From contig JAUCBJ010004465.1 in NCBI GenBank assembly GCA_032718475.1, positions 1-64,000 on the forward strand: 64,000 bases of DNA, read 5' to 3'. The notes beneath the pieces were generated by a model. It saw nothing but the letters and a program-made list of their open reading frames with translations, was not told the DNA's origin and did no database searches. Positions within the stretch are counted from its first letter, which is position 1; each line of letters opens with the position of its first letter. A program made the translations under genes and the position numbers. This document shows, piece by piece, positions 1 to 12,804 of the stretch. This DNA is from Nemertoderma westbladi. Its lineage: Eukaryota; Xenacoelomorpha; Nemertodermatida; Nemertodermatidae.

Positions 1-133
1 AGGTTGCTACTGTATTCACTACCCACGCAACTCTACTGGGACGCTATCTGTGTTCAGGTGGCTCGGATTTCTATAACCACATGCCCGCTTTCGATTGCGA
101 GGCTGAAGCAGGTGGAAAGAATATATACCACAG
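1..133 (+). CDS. GYS: Glycogen synthase, internal exon (5' part may lie outside window)
   Basis: Reading from base 3, the exon encodes 43 codons plus two bases. It includes [14 protein letters not shown] and ends in NIYH plus the AG of an Arg codon. In glycogen synthases (GT3, UDP-glucose:glycogen glucosyltransferase, cytosolic) this stretch is followed by HRYC(I/M)ERAA, which is exactly what the exon at 48942 supplies. The donor is CACAG|GTAGTC at 133/134, phase 2. Bases 1-2 are AG, so the exon could start at 3 with the acceptor just outside the window; this cannot be decided here. The identification rests on conserved family motifs recalled from the yeast and human enzymes. Confidence 0.96.
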
Positions 134-423
134 GTAGTCAGTTAACTAGTCCCTGTTCTTTATTTACTACAATACTACCTTACTGAAGAGATGTGGGGGG
201 GGGGGGGGGGGGGGGGCGTGCTTTATGATAATCCGACTGAACCTCCTCTCATCACCCGAAGATTGCGTAAAAATGAAATCTAATGTAATGAGTCCTGCGC
301 TATTGACATTCGTTTATTGATATGGTTGAATTAACCACCCACCCCTCTTCCCTTGTCTCTCACTCCAATTGTGTTGTGGATTGAGACAATCGTATTTACC
401 TTATTTATTTAATTATTGAACGA
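134..423. other. Unique intron start with a poly-G run
   Basis: Non-repetitive intron sequence between the donor site and the first 32-bp units. The only notable structure is a run of 22 G at 195-216. No gene or motif was recognised. Confidence 0.8.
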
Positions 424-3400
424 AGTCACTGAGTCATACTTCCGATACACAGCTATAGAACTGAGTCATACTTCCGGTACACAGTTATAGAACTGAGTCA
501 TACTTCCGGTACACAGTTATAGAACTGAGTCATACTTCCGATACACAGTTATAGAACTGAGTCATACTTCCGATACACAGCTATAGAACTGAGTCATACT
601 TCCGGTACACAGTTATAGAACTGAGTCATACTTCCGATACACAGCTATAGAACTGAGTCATACTTCCGGTACACAGTTATAGAACTGAGTCATACTTCCG
701 ATACACAGCTATAGAACTGAGTCATACTTCCGGTACACAGTTATAGAACTGAGTCATACTTCCGGTACACAGTTATAGAACTGAGTCATACTTCCGATAC
801 ACAGCTATAGAACTGAGTCATACTTTCGGTACACAGTTATAGAACTGAGTCATACTTCCGATACACAGCTATAGAACTGAGTCATACTTCCGGTACACAG
901 TTATAGAACTGAGTCATACTTCCGGTACACAGTTATAGAACTGAGTCATACTTCCGATACACAGTTATAGAACTGAGTCATACTTCCGATACACAGCTAT
1001 AGAACTGAGTCATACTTCCGGTACACAGTTATAGAACTGAGTCATACTTTCGGTACACAGTTATAGAACTGAGTCATACTTCCGATACACAGCTATAGAA
1101 CTGAGTCATACTTTCGGTACACAGTTATAGAACTGAGTCATACTTCCGATACACAGCTATAGAACTGAGTCATACTTCCGGTACACAGTTATAGAACTGA
1201 GTCATACTTCCGGTACACAGTTATAGAACTGAGTCATACTTCCGGTACACAGTTATAGAACTGAGTCATACTTCCGATACACAGCTATAGAACTGAGTCA
1301 TACTTCCGGTACACAGTTATAGAACTGAGTCATACTTCCGATACACAGCTATAGAACTGAGTCATACTTCCGGTACACAGTTATAGAACTGAGTCATACT
1401 TCCGATACACAGCTATAGAACTGAGTCATACTTCCGGTACACAGTTATGGAACTGAGTCACACTTCCGGTACACAGCTATAGAACTGAGTCATACTTCCG
1501 ATACACAGCTATAGAACTGAGTCATACTTCCGATACACAGCTATAGAACTGAGTCATACTTCCGGTACACAGTTATAGAACTGAGTCATACTTCCGGTAC
1601 ACAGTTATAGAACTGAGTCATACTTCCGATACACAGCTATAGAACTGAGTCATACTTCCGGTACACAGTTATAGAACTGAGTCATACTTCCGGTACACAG
1701 TTATAGAACTGAGTCATACTTCCGGTACACAGTTATAGAACTGAGTCATACTTCCGGTACACAGTTATAGAACTGAGTCATACTTCCGATACATAGCTAT
1801 AGAACTGAGTCATACTTCCGGTACACAGTTATAGAACTGAGTCATACTTCCGGTACACAGTTATAGAACTGAGTCATACTTCCGGAACACAGTTATAGAA
1901 CTGAGTCATACTTCCGATACACAGTTATAGAACTGAGTCATAATCTCGGTACACAGTTATATAACTGCGTCATACTTCCGGTACACAGTTATAGAACTGA
2001 GTCATACTTCCGATACACAGTTATAGAACTGAGTCATACTTCCGATACACAGATATAGAACTGAGTCATACTTCCGATACACAGTTATAGAACTGAGTCA
2101 TACTTCCGATACACAGTTATAGAACTGAGTCATACTTCCGATAGACAGTTATATAACTGAGTCATACTTCCGATACACAGTTATAGAACTGAGTCATACT
2201 TCCGGTACACAGTTATATAACTGAGTCATACTTCCGATACACAGTTATAAAACTGAGTCATACTTCCGGTACACAGTTATAGAACTGAGTCATACTTCCG
2301 ATACACAGTTATAGAACTGAGTCATACTTCCGATACACAGCTATAGAACTGAGTCATACTTCCGGTACACAGTTATATAACTGAGTCATACTTCCGATAC
2401 ACAGTTATAGAACTGAGTCATACTTCCGATACACAGTTATAGAACTGAGTCATACTTCCGATACACAGTTATAGAACTGAGTCATACTTCCGATACACAG
2501 TTATAGAACTGAGTCATACTTCCGGTACACTGTTATAGAACTGAGTCATACTTCCGATACACAGTTATAGAACTGAGTCATACTTCCGATACACGGTTAT
2601 AGAACTGAGTCATACTTCCGATACACAGTTATAGAACTGAGTCATACTTCCGATACACAGTTATAGAACTGAGTCATACTTCCGATACACAGTTATAGAA
2701 CTGAGTCATACTTCCGGTACACAGTTATAGAACTGAGTCATACTTCCGGAACACAGTTATAGAACTGAGTCATACTTCCGATACACAGTTATAGAACTGA
2801 GTCATACTTCCGATACACGGTTATAGAACTGAGTCATACTTCCGATACACAGTTATAGAACTGAGTCATACTTCCGATACACAGTTATAGAACTGAGTCA
2901 TACTTCCGGTACACTGTTATAGAACTGAGTCATACTTCCGATACACAGTTATAGAACTGAGTCATACTTCCGATACACTGTTATAGAACTGAGTCATACT
3001 TCCGATACACAGTTATAGAACTGAGTCATACTTCCGATACACAGTTATAGAACTGAGTCATACTTCCGATACACAGTTATAGAACTGAGTCATACTTCCG
3101 GTACACAGTTATAGAACTGAGTCATACTTCCGGAACACAGTTATAGAACTGAGTCATACTTCCGGTACACAGTTATATAACTGAGTCATACTTCCGGTAC
3201 ACAGTTATAGAACTGAGTCATACTTCCGGTACACAGTTATAGAACTGAGTCATACTTCCGGTACACAGTTATAGAACTGAGTCATACTTCCGATACACAG
3301 TTATAGAACTGAGTCATACTTCCGATACACAGCTATAGAACTGAGTCATACTTCCGATACACAGTTATAGAACTGAGTCATACTTCCGATACACAGATAT

Positions 3401-3577
3401 AGAACTGAGTCATACTTCCGGAACACAGTTATAGAACTGAGTCATACTTCCGGTACACAGTTATAGAACTGAGTCATACTTCCGGTACACAGTTATATAA
3501 CTGAGTCATACTTCCGGTACACAGTTATATAACTGAGTCATACTTCCGGTACACAGTTATATAACTGAGTCATACTT
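424..3577. repeat. 32-bp minisatellite, A-type block
   Basis: About 98 head-to-tail units of exactly 32 bp. The core is ACTTCCGGTACACAGTTATA followed by GAACTGAGTCAT. Common variants are CCGATACACAG for CCGGTACACAG and GCTATAG for GTTATAG. Units are very similar, which points to recent homogenisation. A-type units share the ACTTCCG(G/A)TACACAG half with the B-type units near the exon but differ in the other half, so they are the diverged, exon-distal family. Confidence 0.98.
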
Positions 3578-3817
3578 CGCCGTGAGGACCAGCCAGTGCA
3601 TAATCTTGTACTTTGACAGCCTCATGGAGTGAATAAGCATGATGGACAGCCCATGACTTTCTTGAGACGCATTTTAAAGGACACTGGCCTTGAAGATGCG
3701 GATGATCTAGCAAATGTCATGGGTGATAGGGAGTTGTGGCGGTGAAATTTTGTCGATAAGCCGACACAGCATTCTTAAAAATGCAGCTGCAATGCAGCAT
3801 GCCGATCCTAGTAGTAG
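3578..3817 (+). mobile_element. 5'-truncated LINE tail inside the satellite, copy 1
   Basis: A 240-bp piece in sense orientation, matching the 3' end of the LINE at 10495-14254 (last part of the ORF2 coding region, 3' UTR and the TAGTAG tail). The match starts at CGCCGTGAGG and ends at CCTAGTAGTAG. Satellite resumes directly on both sides. It carries an in-frame stop (TGA where the full-length copy has a Cys/Trp region), so it is not coding. Confidence 0.93.
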
Positions 3818-5113
3818 AGATATACTTCCGGTACACAGCTATAGAACTGAGTCATACTTCCGGTACACAGTTATAGAACTGAGTCATACTTCCGGAACAC
3901 AGTTATAGAACTGAGTCATACTTCCGTTACGCTGTTATAGAACTGAATCCTACTTCCGGTACACAGTTACTGCATTTAATCCTACTTCCGGTACACAGGT
4001 ACTGCATTGAATTATACTTCCGGTACACAGGTACTGCATTGAATCCTACTTCCGGTACACAGATATAGAACTGAGCCATACTTCCGGTACACAGTGATAG
4101 AACTGAATCCTACTTCCGGTACACATGTACTGCATTTAATCCTACTTCCGGTAAACAAGTACTGCATTTAATCCTACTTCCGGTACACAGGTACTGCATT
4201 GAATCATACTTCCGGTACACAGGTACTGCATTGAATCATACTTCCGGTACACAGTTGCTGCATTTAATCCTACTTCCGGTACACAGGTACTGCATTGAAT
4301 TACACTTCCGGTACACAGGTACTGCATTGAATCCTACTTCCGGTACACAGTTATAGAACTGAGTCATACTTCTGGTACACAGTGATAGAACTGAATCCTA
4401 CTTCCGATACACATGTACTGCATTTAATCCTACTTCCGGTAAACAGGTACTGCATTGCATTATACTTCCGGTACACAGGTACTGCATTGAATCCCACTTC
4501 CGGTACCACAGGTACTGCATTGAATCCTACTTCCGGTACACAGGTACTGCATTGAATCATACTTCCGGTACACTGGTACTGCATTGAATCATGGTTCCGG
4601 TATACAGGTACTGTACTGCATTGAATCCTACTTCCGATACACAGTTATAGAACTGAGTCATACTTCCGGTACACAGTTATAGAACTGAGTCATACTTCCG
4701 GTACACAGTTATAGAACTGGTTCATACTTCCGGTACACAGTTATATAACTGCGTCATACTTCCGGTACACAGTTACTGCATTTAATCCTACTTCCAGTAC
4801 ACAGGTACTGCATTGAATTGCACTTCCGATACACAGTTATAGAACTGAGTCATACTTCCGGTACACAGTTATAGAACTGAGTCATACTTCCGGAACACAG
4901 TTATAGAACTGAGTCATACTTCCGGTACACAGTTATATAACTGAGTCATACTTCCGGTACACAGTTATAGAACTGAGTCATACTTCCGGTACACAGTTAT
5001 AGAACTGAGTCATACTTCCGGAACACAGTTATAGAACTGAGTCATACTTCCGATACACAGCTATAGAACTGAGTCATACTTCCGATACACAGTTATAGAA
5101 CTGAGTCATACTT
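3818..5113. repeat. 32-bp minisatellite, mixed A/B block
   Basis: A-type units (GAACTGAGTCAT half) are interleaved with B-type units (GTACTGCATTGAATCCT half), again on a 32-bp period. This is where the two unit families meet. A 33-bp variant with an extra C (GGTACCACAGGTACTGC) appears near 4502. Confidence 0.95.
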
Positions 5114-5353
5114 CGCCGTGAGGACCAGCCAGTGCATAATCTTGTACTTTGGCAGCCTCATGGAGTGAATAAGCATGGTGGACAGCCCGTGACTTTCTTG
5201 AGACGCATTTTAAAGGACACTGGCCTTGAAGATGCGGATGATCTAGCAAATGTCATGGGTGATAGGGAGTTGTGGCGGTGAAATTTTATCGATAATCCGA
5301 CACAGCATTCTTAAAAATGCAGCTGCAATGCAGCATGCCGATCCTAGTAGTAG
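5114..5353 (+). mobile_element. 5'-truncated LINE tail inside the satellite, copy 2
   Basis: A 240-bp copy with the same truncation point and the same 3' end as the piece at 3578-3817, displaced by 1,536 bp. An identical 5' breakpoint in two independent LINE insertions is unlikely. This is best read as one insertion copied together with surrounding satellite units by unequal exchange. Confidence 0.93.
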
Positions 5354-8300
5354 AGTCATACTTCCGGTACACAGTTATAGAACTGAGTCATACTTCCGGA
5401 ACACAGTTATAGAACTTACTTCCGGAACACAGTTATAGAACTGAGTCATACTTCCGGTACACAGTTATAGAACTGAGTCATACTTTCGGTACACAGTTAT
5501 ATAACTGAGTCATACTTCCGGTACACAGTTATAGAACTGAGTCATACTTCCGGTACACAGTTATAGAACTGAGTCATACTTCCGGTACACAGTTATAGAA
5601 CTGAGTCAAACTTCCGTTACGCTGTTATAGAACTGAATCCTACTTCCGGTACACAGTTACTGCATTTAATCCTACTTCCGGTACACAGGTACTGCATTGA
5701 ATTATACTTCCGGTACACAGGTACTGCATTGAATCCTACTTCCGGTACACAGTTATAGAACTGAGTCATACTTCAGGTACACAGTGATAGAACTGAATCC
5801 TACTTCCGGTACACATGTACTGCATTTAATCCTATTTCCGGTGAACAAGTACTGCATTTAATCCTACTTCCGGTACACAGGTACTGCATTGAATCATACT
5901 TCCGGCATACAGTTGCTGCATTTAATCCTACTTCCGGTACACAGGTACTGCATTGAATTACACTTCCGGTACACAGGTACTGCATTGAATCCTACTTCCG
6001 GTACACAGTTATAGAACTGAGTCATACTTCTGGTACACAGTGATAGAACTGAATCCTACTTCCGGTACACATGTACTGCATTTAATCCTACTTCCGGTAA
6101 ACAGGTACTGCATTGCATTATACTTCCGGTACACAGGTACTGCATTGAATCCTACTTCCGGTACCACAGGTACTGCATTGAATCATACTTCCGGTACACA
6201 GTTGCTGCATTTAATCCTACTTCCGGTACACAGGTACTGCATTGAATTACACTTCCGGTACACAGGTACTGCATTGAATCCTACTTCCGGTACACAGTTA
6301 TAGAACTGAGTCATACTTCTGGTACACAGTGATAGAACTGAATCCTACTTCCGGTACACATGTACTGCATTTAATCCTACTTCCGGTAAACAGGTACTGC
6401 ATTGCATTATACTTCCGGTACACAGGTACTGCATTGAATCCTACTTCCGGTACCACAGGTACTGCATTGAATCCTACTTCCGGTACACAGGTACTGCATT
6501 GAATCATACTTCCGGTACACAGGTACTGCATTGAATCATGGTTCCGGTATACAGGTACTGTACTGCATTGAATCCTACTTCCGATACACAGTTATAGAAC
6601 TGAGTCATACTTCCGGTACACAGTTATAGAACTGGTTCATACTTCCGGTACACAGTTATATAACTGCGTCATACTTCCGGTACACAGTTACTGCATTTAA
6701 TCCTACTTCCGGTACACAGGTACTGCATTGAATTGCACTTCCGGTATACAGGTACTGCATTGAATCCTACTTCCGGTACACAGTTATAGAACTGGTTCAT
6801 ACTTCCGGTACATAGTTATATAACTGCGTCATACTTCCGGTACACATGTACTGCATTTAATCCTATTTCCGGTGAACAAGTACTGCATTTAATCCTATTT
6901 CCGGTACACAGGTACTGCATTGAATCATACTTCCGGTACACAGGTACTGCATTGAATCATACTTCCGGTACACAGTTGCTGCATTTAATCCTACTTCCGG
7001 TACACAGGTACTGCATTGAATTACACTTCCGGTACACAGGTACTGCATTGAATCCTACTTCCGGTACACAGTTATAGAACTGAGTCATACTTCTGGTACA
7101 CAGTGATAGAACTGAATCCTACTTCCGGTACACATGTACTGCATTTAATCCTACTTCCGGTAAACAGGTACTGCATTGCATTATACTTCCGGTACACAGG
7201 TACTGCATTGAATCCTACTTCCGGTACCACAGGTACTGCATTGAATCCTACTTCCGGTACACAGGTACTGCATTGAATCATACTTACGGTACACAGGTAC
7301 TGCATTGAATCATGGTTCCGGTATACAGGTACTGTACTGCATTGAATCCTTCTTCCGATACACAGTTATAGAACTGAGTCATACTTCCGGTACACAGTTA
7401 TAGAACTGGTTCATACTTCCGGTACACAGTTATATAACTGCGTCATACTTCCGGTACACAGTTACTGCATTTAATCCTACTTCCGGTACACAGGTACTGC
7501 ATTGAATTGCACTTCCGGTACACAGGTACTGCATTGAATCCTACTTCCGGTACACAGTTATAGAACTGGTTCATACTTCCGGTACATAATTATATAACTG
7601 CGTCATACTTCCGGTACACAGGTACTGCATTGAATCCTACTTCCGGTACACAGGTACTGCATTGAATCCTACTTCCGGTACACAGGTACTGCATTGAATC
7701 CTGCTTCCGGTACGCAGGTACTGCATTGAATCATACTTCTGGTATACAGGTACTACATTTAATCCTACTTCCGGTATACATGTACTACATTTAATCCTAC
7801 TTCCGGTACACAGTTATATAACTGAGTCATACTTCCGGTACACAGTTATAGAACTGAGTCATACTTCCGGTACACAGTTATATAACTGCGTCATACTTCC
7901 GGTACACAGTTATATAACTGCGTCATACTTCCGGTACACAGTTATATAACTGTGTCATATTTCCGGTACACAGTTATAGAACTGAATCATACTTCCGGTA
8001 TACAGGTACTGCATTGAATCATACTTCCGGTATACAGGTACTGTACTATATTGAATCCTACTTCCGGAATACATGTACTGCATTGAATCATACTTACGGT
8101 ACATAGGCACTGCATTGAATCATACTTCCGGTATACAAGTACTGTACTGCATTGAATCCTACTTCCGGTACACCGGTACTGCATTGAATCATACTTCCGG
8201 TACACCGGTACTGCATTTAATCATACTTCCGGTACACAGGTATTGCATTGAATCATACTTCCGGTATACATGTACTACATTTAATCCTACTTCCGGTATA

Positions 8301-10494
8301 CATGTACTACATTTAATCCTACTTCCGGTACACAGTTATATAACTGAGTCATACTTCCGGTACACAGTTATATAACTGCGTCATACTTCCGGTACACAGT
8401 TATATAACTGCGTCATACTTCCGGTACACAGTTATATAACTGTGTCATATTTCCGGTACACAGTTATAGAACTGAATCATACTTCCGGTATACAGGTACT
8501 GCATTGAATCATACTTCCGGTATACAGGTACTGTACTATATTGAATCCTACTTCCGGAATACATGTACTGCATTGAATCATACTTACGGTACATAGGCAC
8601 TGCATTGAATCATACTTCCGGTATACAAGTACTGTACTGCATTGAATCCTACTTCCGGTACACCGGTACTGCATTGAATCATACTTCTGGTACACCGGTA
8701 CTGCATTTAATCATACTTCCGGTACACAGGTATTGCATTGAATCATACTTCCGGTATACAAGTACTGTACTGCATTGAATCCTACTTCCGGTACACAGGT
8801 ACTGCATTGAATCATACTTCTGGTACATAGTTACTGCATTTAATCATACTTCCGGTATACAGGTACTGTACTGCATTGAATCCTACTTCAGGTACACCGG
8901 TACTGCATTTAATCATACTTCCGGTACACAGGTATTGCATTGAATCATACTTCCGGTATACAGGTACTGTACTGCATTGAATCATACTTCCGGTACACCG
9001 GTACTGCATTTAATCATACTTCCGGTACACAGGTATTGCATTGAATCATACTTCCGGTATACAGGTACTGCATTGAATCATACTTCCGGTATACAGGTAC
9101 TGTGCTGCATTGAATCATACTTCCGGTACTCAGGTACTGCATTGCATCCTACTTCCGGTACACAGATAATGCATTGAATCCTACTTCCGGTACACAGGTA
9201 CTGCATTGAATCATACTTCCGGTACACAGGTACTGCATTGAATCATACTTCCGGTACTGGATTGAATTTTACTTCCGGTACACAGGTACTGCATTGAATC
9301 CTACTTCCGGTAGACAGATAATGCATTGAATCCTACTTCCGGTACACAGGTACCTCATTGAATCTATCTTCCGGTACACAGGTACTGCAATGAATCCTAC
9401 TTCCGGTACACAGATAATGCATTTAATCCTACTTCCGGTACACAGGTACTGCATTGAATCATAATTCCGGTACACAGGTACTGCATTGAATCATACTTCC
9501 GGTATACAGGTACTGTACTGCATTGAATCATACTTCCGGTACACAGGTACTGCATTGAATCCTACTTCCGGTACACAGATAATGCATTGAATCCTACTTC
9601 CGGTACACAGGTACTGCATTGAATCATAGTTCCGGTACACAGGTACTGCATTGAATCCTACTTCCGGTACACAGGTACTGCATTGAATCATACTTCCGGT
9701 ACACAGGTACTGCATTGAATCATACTTCCGGTACACAGGTACTGCATTGAATCCTACTTTCGGTGCAAAGATATTGCATTGAATCCTACTTCTGGTACAC
9801 AGATACTGCATTGAATCCTACTTCCGGTACACAGGTACTGCATTGAATCATACTTTCGGTATACAGGTACTGTACTGCATTGAATCCTACTTCCGGTACA
9901 AGGGGAATGCATTGAATCATACTTCCGGTATACAGGTACTGTACTGCATTGAATCCTACTTCCGGTACACAGGTACTGCATTGTATCATACTTCCGGTAC
10001 AGAGGTACTGCGTTGAATACTACTTCCGGTACACAGGTATTGCATTGAATTATATTTCCGGTACACAGGAAATGCATTGAATCCTACTTTCGGTACAAAA
10101 GATATTGCATTGAATCCTACTTCTAGTACACAGATACTGCATTGAATCCTACTTCCGGTACACAGGTACTGCATTGAATCATACTTCCGGTATACAGGTA
10201 CTGTACTGCATTGAATCCTTCTTCCGGTACACAGGTACTGCATTGAATCCTACTTCCGGTACACAGATACTGCATTGAATCCTACTTCTGGTACACTGGT
10301 ACTGCATTGAATCATACTTCCCGTACACAGGAACTGCATTGAATCCTACTTCCGGTACACAGCTACTGCATTTAATCCTACTTCCGGGACACAGGAACTG
10401 CATTGAATCCTACTTCCGGTTCATAGGTACTGCATTGAATCATACTTCTGGTATACAGGTACTGTACTGTATTGAATCCTACTTCCGGTACACA
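5354..10494. repeat. 32-bp minisatellite, mostly B-type block
   Basis: About 160 units. A-type units fade out by about 8 kb and B-type units take over (ACTTCCGGTACACAGGTACTGCATTGAATCCT in two halves). A 37-bp variant with an extra ACTGT (GTACTGTACTGCATTGA) recurs. A block near 7984-8375 is repeated 490 bp downstream, sharing rare variants such as ACTTACGGTACATAGG. Translated, the + strand gives recurrent HRYCIE, the glycogen synthase junction peptide. Confidence 0.96.
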
Positions 10495-10536
10495 CTACTA
10501 CTACTAGGATCGGCATGCTGCATTGCAGCTGCATTT

Positions 10537-12738
10537 TTAAGAATGCTGTGCCGGCTTGTCAACAAAATTGCACCGCCACAACTCCCTATCACCCATAACA
10601 TTTGCTAGATCATCCGCATCTTCAAGGCCAGTGTCCTTTAAGATGCGTCTCAAGAAAGTCATGGGCTGTCCACCATGCTTATTCACTCCATGAGGCTGCC
10701 AAAGTACAAGATTATGCACTGGCTGGTCCTCACGGCGAAAGCAATGTCCTGCAAAGCGGAGGCGATTTTGTTCTAGTGTCAAGCTTGGGGGAACCAATGA
10801 GACACCTCCAATGTTATATAGTGTCTGGTTGGAGATGTGTGCATTGTACTTGACACAATGAACCCGGCGTAGAATTCTTGTGAATGTGCCATCCAGAGAT
10901 TTGGTGTCCTCAGCAGTTAGAGCCCAGCATGGACTCCCGTAGAGGAGTACTGGAACTACTGCTGCTCTAAATAATCGGACCTTAAGTTTCCGATTAATTC
11001 TCGGTGACTTCCAAATCCTGGAAAGCCTATTCAAGGCTGCCCATGCCTTTCCCTTACGTATTCGAAGGTCCTCACCTGACTTCCGGATCCATGATCCCAG
11101 GTAACAGAAGTCGTCCACATGCTCAAGCATACCATCCTTTGAGCTTATGCTCATCCGATCAGAGACTTGCTGAGGACTTTCAAAGTTAACTGTCAAAGTT
11201 TTGGTCTTTCTGGAGTTAATAAAAAGACCAACACTAGAAGCAGCATGTTCTAATGAGCTGAGGAGCCGTTGGGCTCCCTCTAGTGATTCTGAGAGTACTC
11301 CTAAGTCATCAGCAAAGTCTAGATCAGTTAGGTACTTGGCAGGATTTCCTCGACTTCTGGAGCCAGTAGGTGGAGATATCATCACCCCATCATCATTATG
11401 ATGATCTAAGGACATGCATAGAACATAGTCAACCACAATAATGTACAAGAATGGTGCAAGTGTGTCTCCTTGGAGGACGCCCCATAACACTTCAAATGGT
11501 TCTGTGTCACCGTCAACAGTAGACACAAATGTTGTCGAACCATCGTATACTGATCTTATTACTGCAATAATTTCATCAGGAATCCCATATAATGAAAGTA
11601 TGCTGAACATACGTGAGCGAGAGACTGAATCAAAGGCCTTGAAGAAGTCAACAAAGATAACAGCCAGATGCCTGTCTTTCTTTTTTGATAATTCTTCAAT
11701 TATCCTTCTAAGTGCCAAAATGGGCTCCATGGTACCACGACCTTTACGGAACCCATTCTGATTTCCACGGAGCAGTCTCTCAATGGGATCCCTGATGCGA
11801 TTTAATAGAATCCTATTGTATAGTTTTGCAGCAATCGAGATCAATGAGATTCCCCGAAAAGAACCATAGAGTTTTAGGTTGCCCTTCTTGGGAACTGGCA
11901 CCAACTTATTTGTTTTCATTTCTTGTGGGACTCTTGTTGTTCGGTACATGTCTACTATGATGGGATAGATGAGCTTTAAACACTCAGGTATTTTAAAGAC
12001 CTCAGGGGGAACACCATCTACTCCACTGGCACGATTGGTCTTAATGCTCTTTGCAGCAGCCTTCACTTCTGCAAAGGAGATATCGCCAATGGGAATATTT
12101 GGGAGTACAGACTCAGACACTTTTACTTCTATAAAGTTATCAGGCAATACCGTGTCATTATTGAGGAGCTTTTCAAAGTGGGCTTTCCAACCATTGAGGC
12201 GATCGGCTGGTGATTCAGCCTTAACTATGGTGGTTGGTTGGCTTTTCCGCCCAGTAAGCAAGTTGATCGATTTCCATGCCTGGGATGATTGCTTGCTGTC
12301 ATCAGCATCATTGATGGCATCAACCGTTTGGTTTATTAGCTCCTGTAGATTAACAGAGTACTGCCTGTTCAGGGACCTAGATGCAGCCTTAACTGCATTC
12401 TTGGCCGCTGTAGTCTGTTTGAGTCGGGACTCTTTCTGCGCCTTATGAAGGTCATTTCGGCACTTCTGAATTTTGTTGTCAGTCCAGGGGGCCCTTTTCC
12501 TGCTTCGAGGGAATACAGGAACTGTTTCTGCAGCTGCTAACTTAACTGCTTCTTTAAAGGCAGTATAGCCCTCACAGTGATCTGCCGCCTCAGAGGCAAG
12601 AGCTTCATACCTGTTGCTCAGCTGTAGTGTGAAGCTGGATCTCACACTTGGCTGTTGCAACAGAGAGGACCAGTCATGTCGCGGCAAGGCAGATTTAGTT
12701 GTTCTGCTAGCACGCAGACTAAGTCTTACCTTGGCCAC
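10537..12738 (-). pseudogene. LINE ORF2, reverse transcriptase part
   Basis: A 733-codon open stretch covering the reverse transcriptase and the C-terminal region. Visible RT landmarks are FRGISLISIAAKLYNRIL, NGFRKGRGTMEPILALRR, FVDFFKAFDSVSR (motif A Asp), GVLQGDTLAPFLYIIVVDY and LDFADDLGVLSES (the FADD catalytic motif), then a late FCYLGSWI. It would copy the element RNA at a nicked target. It is in the same frame as the endonuclease part and separated from it only by a TAA at 12805-12807. The first codon of this stretch is GTG and not a real start. Confidence 0.9.
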
Positions 12739-12804
12739 AATAAGGCGGTGATCACTGGAGAAGGGTCGAAGTGTAAATGCATTACAGTCTTGTATAGAGC
12801 TCCT

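Noticed and set aside
3578-5353. CRISPR-like look of regular repeats with short variable parts
   Set aside because: The repeats are directly adjacent without unique spacers, in an intron of an animal gene.
4142-10403. Many short ORFs of the [21 protein letters not shown] type in the 32-bp array
   Set aside because: A 32-bp unit read three times gives a 32-residue repeat. These are frames through satellite, including copies of the HRYCIE exon-junction sequence, not genes.
11004-12448. Plus-strand ORFs opposite the LINE
   Set aside because: Shadow frames of the minus-strand reverse transcriptase coding region; no domain similarity.
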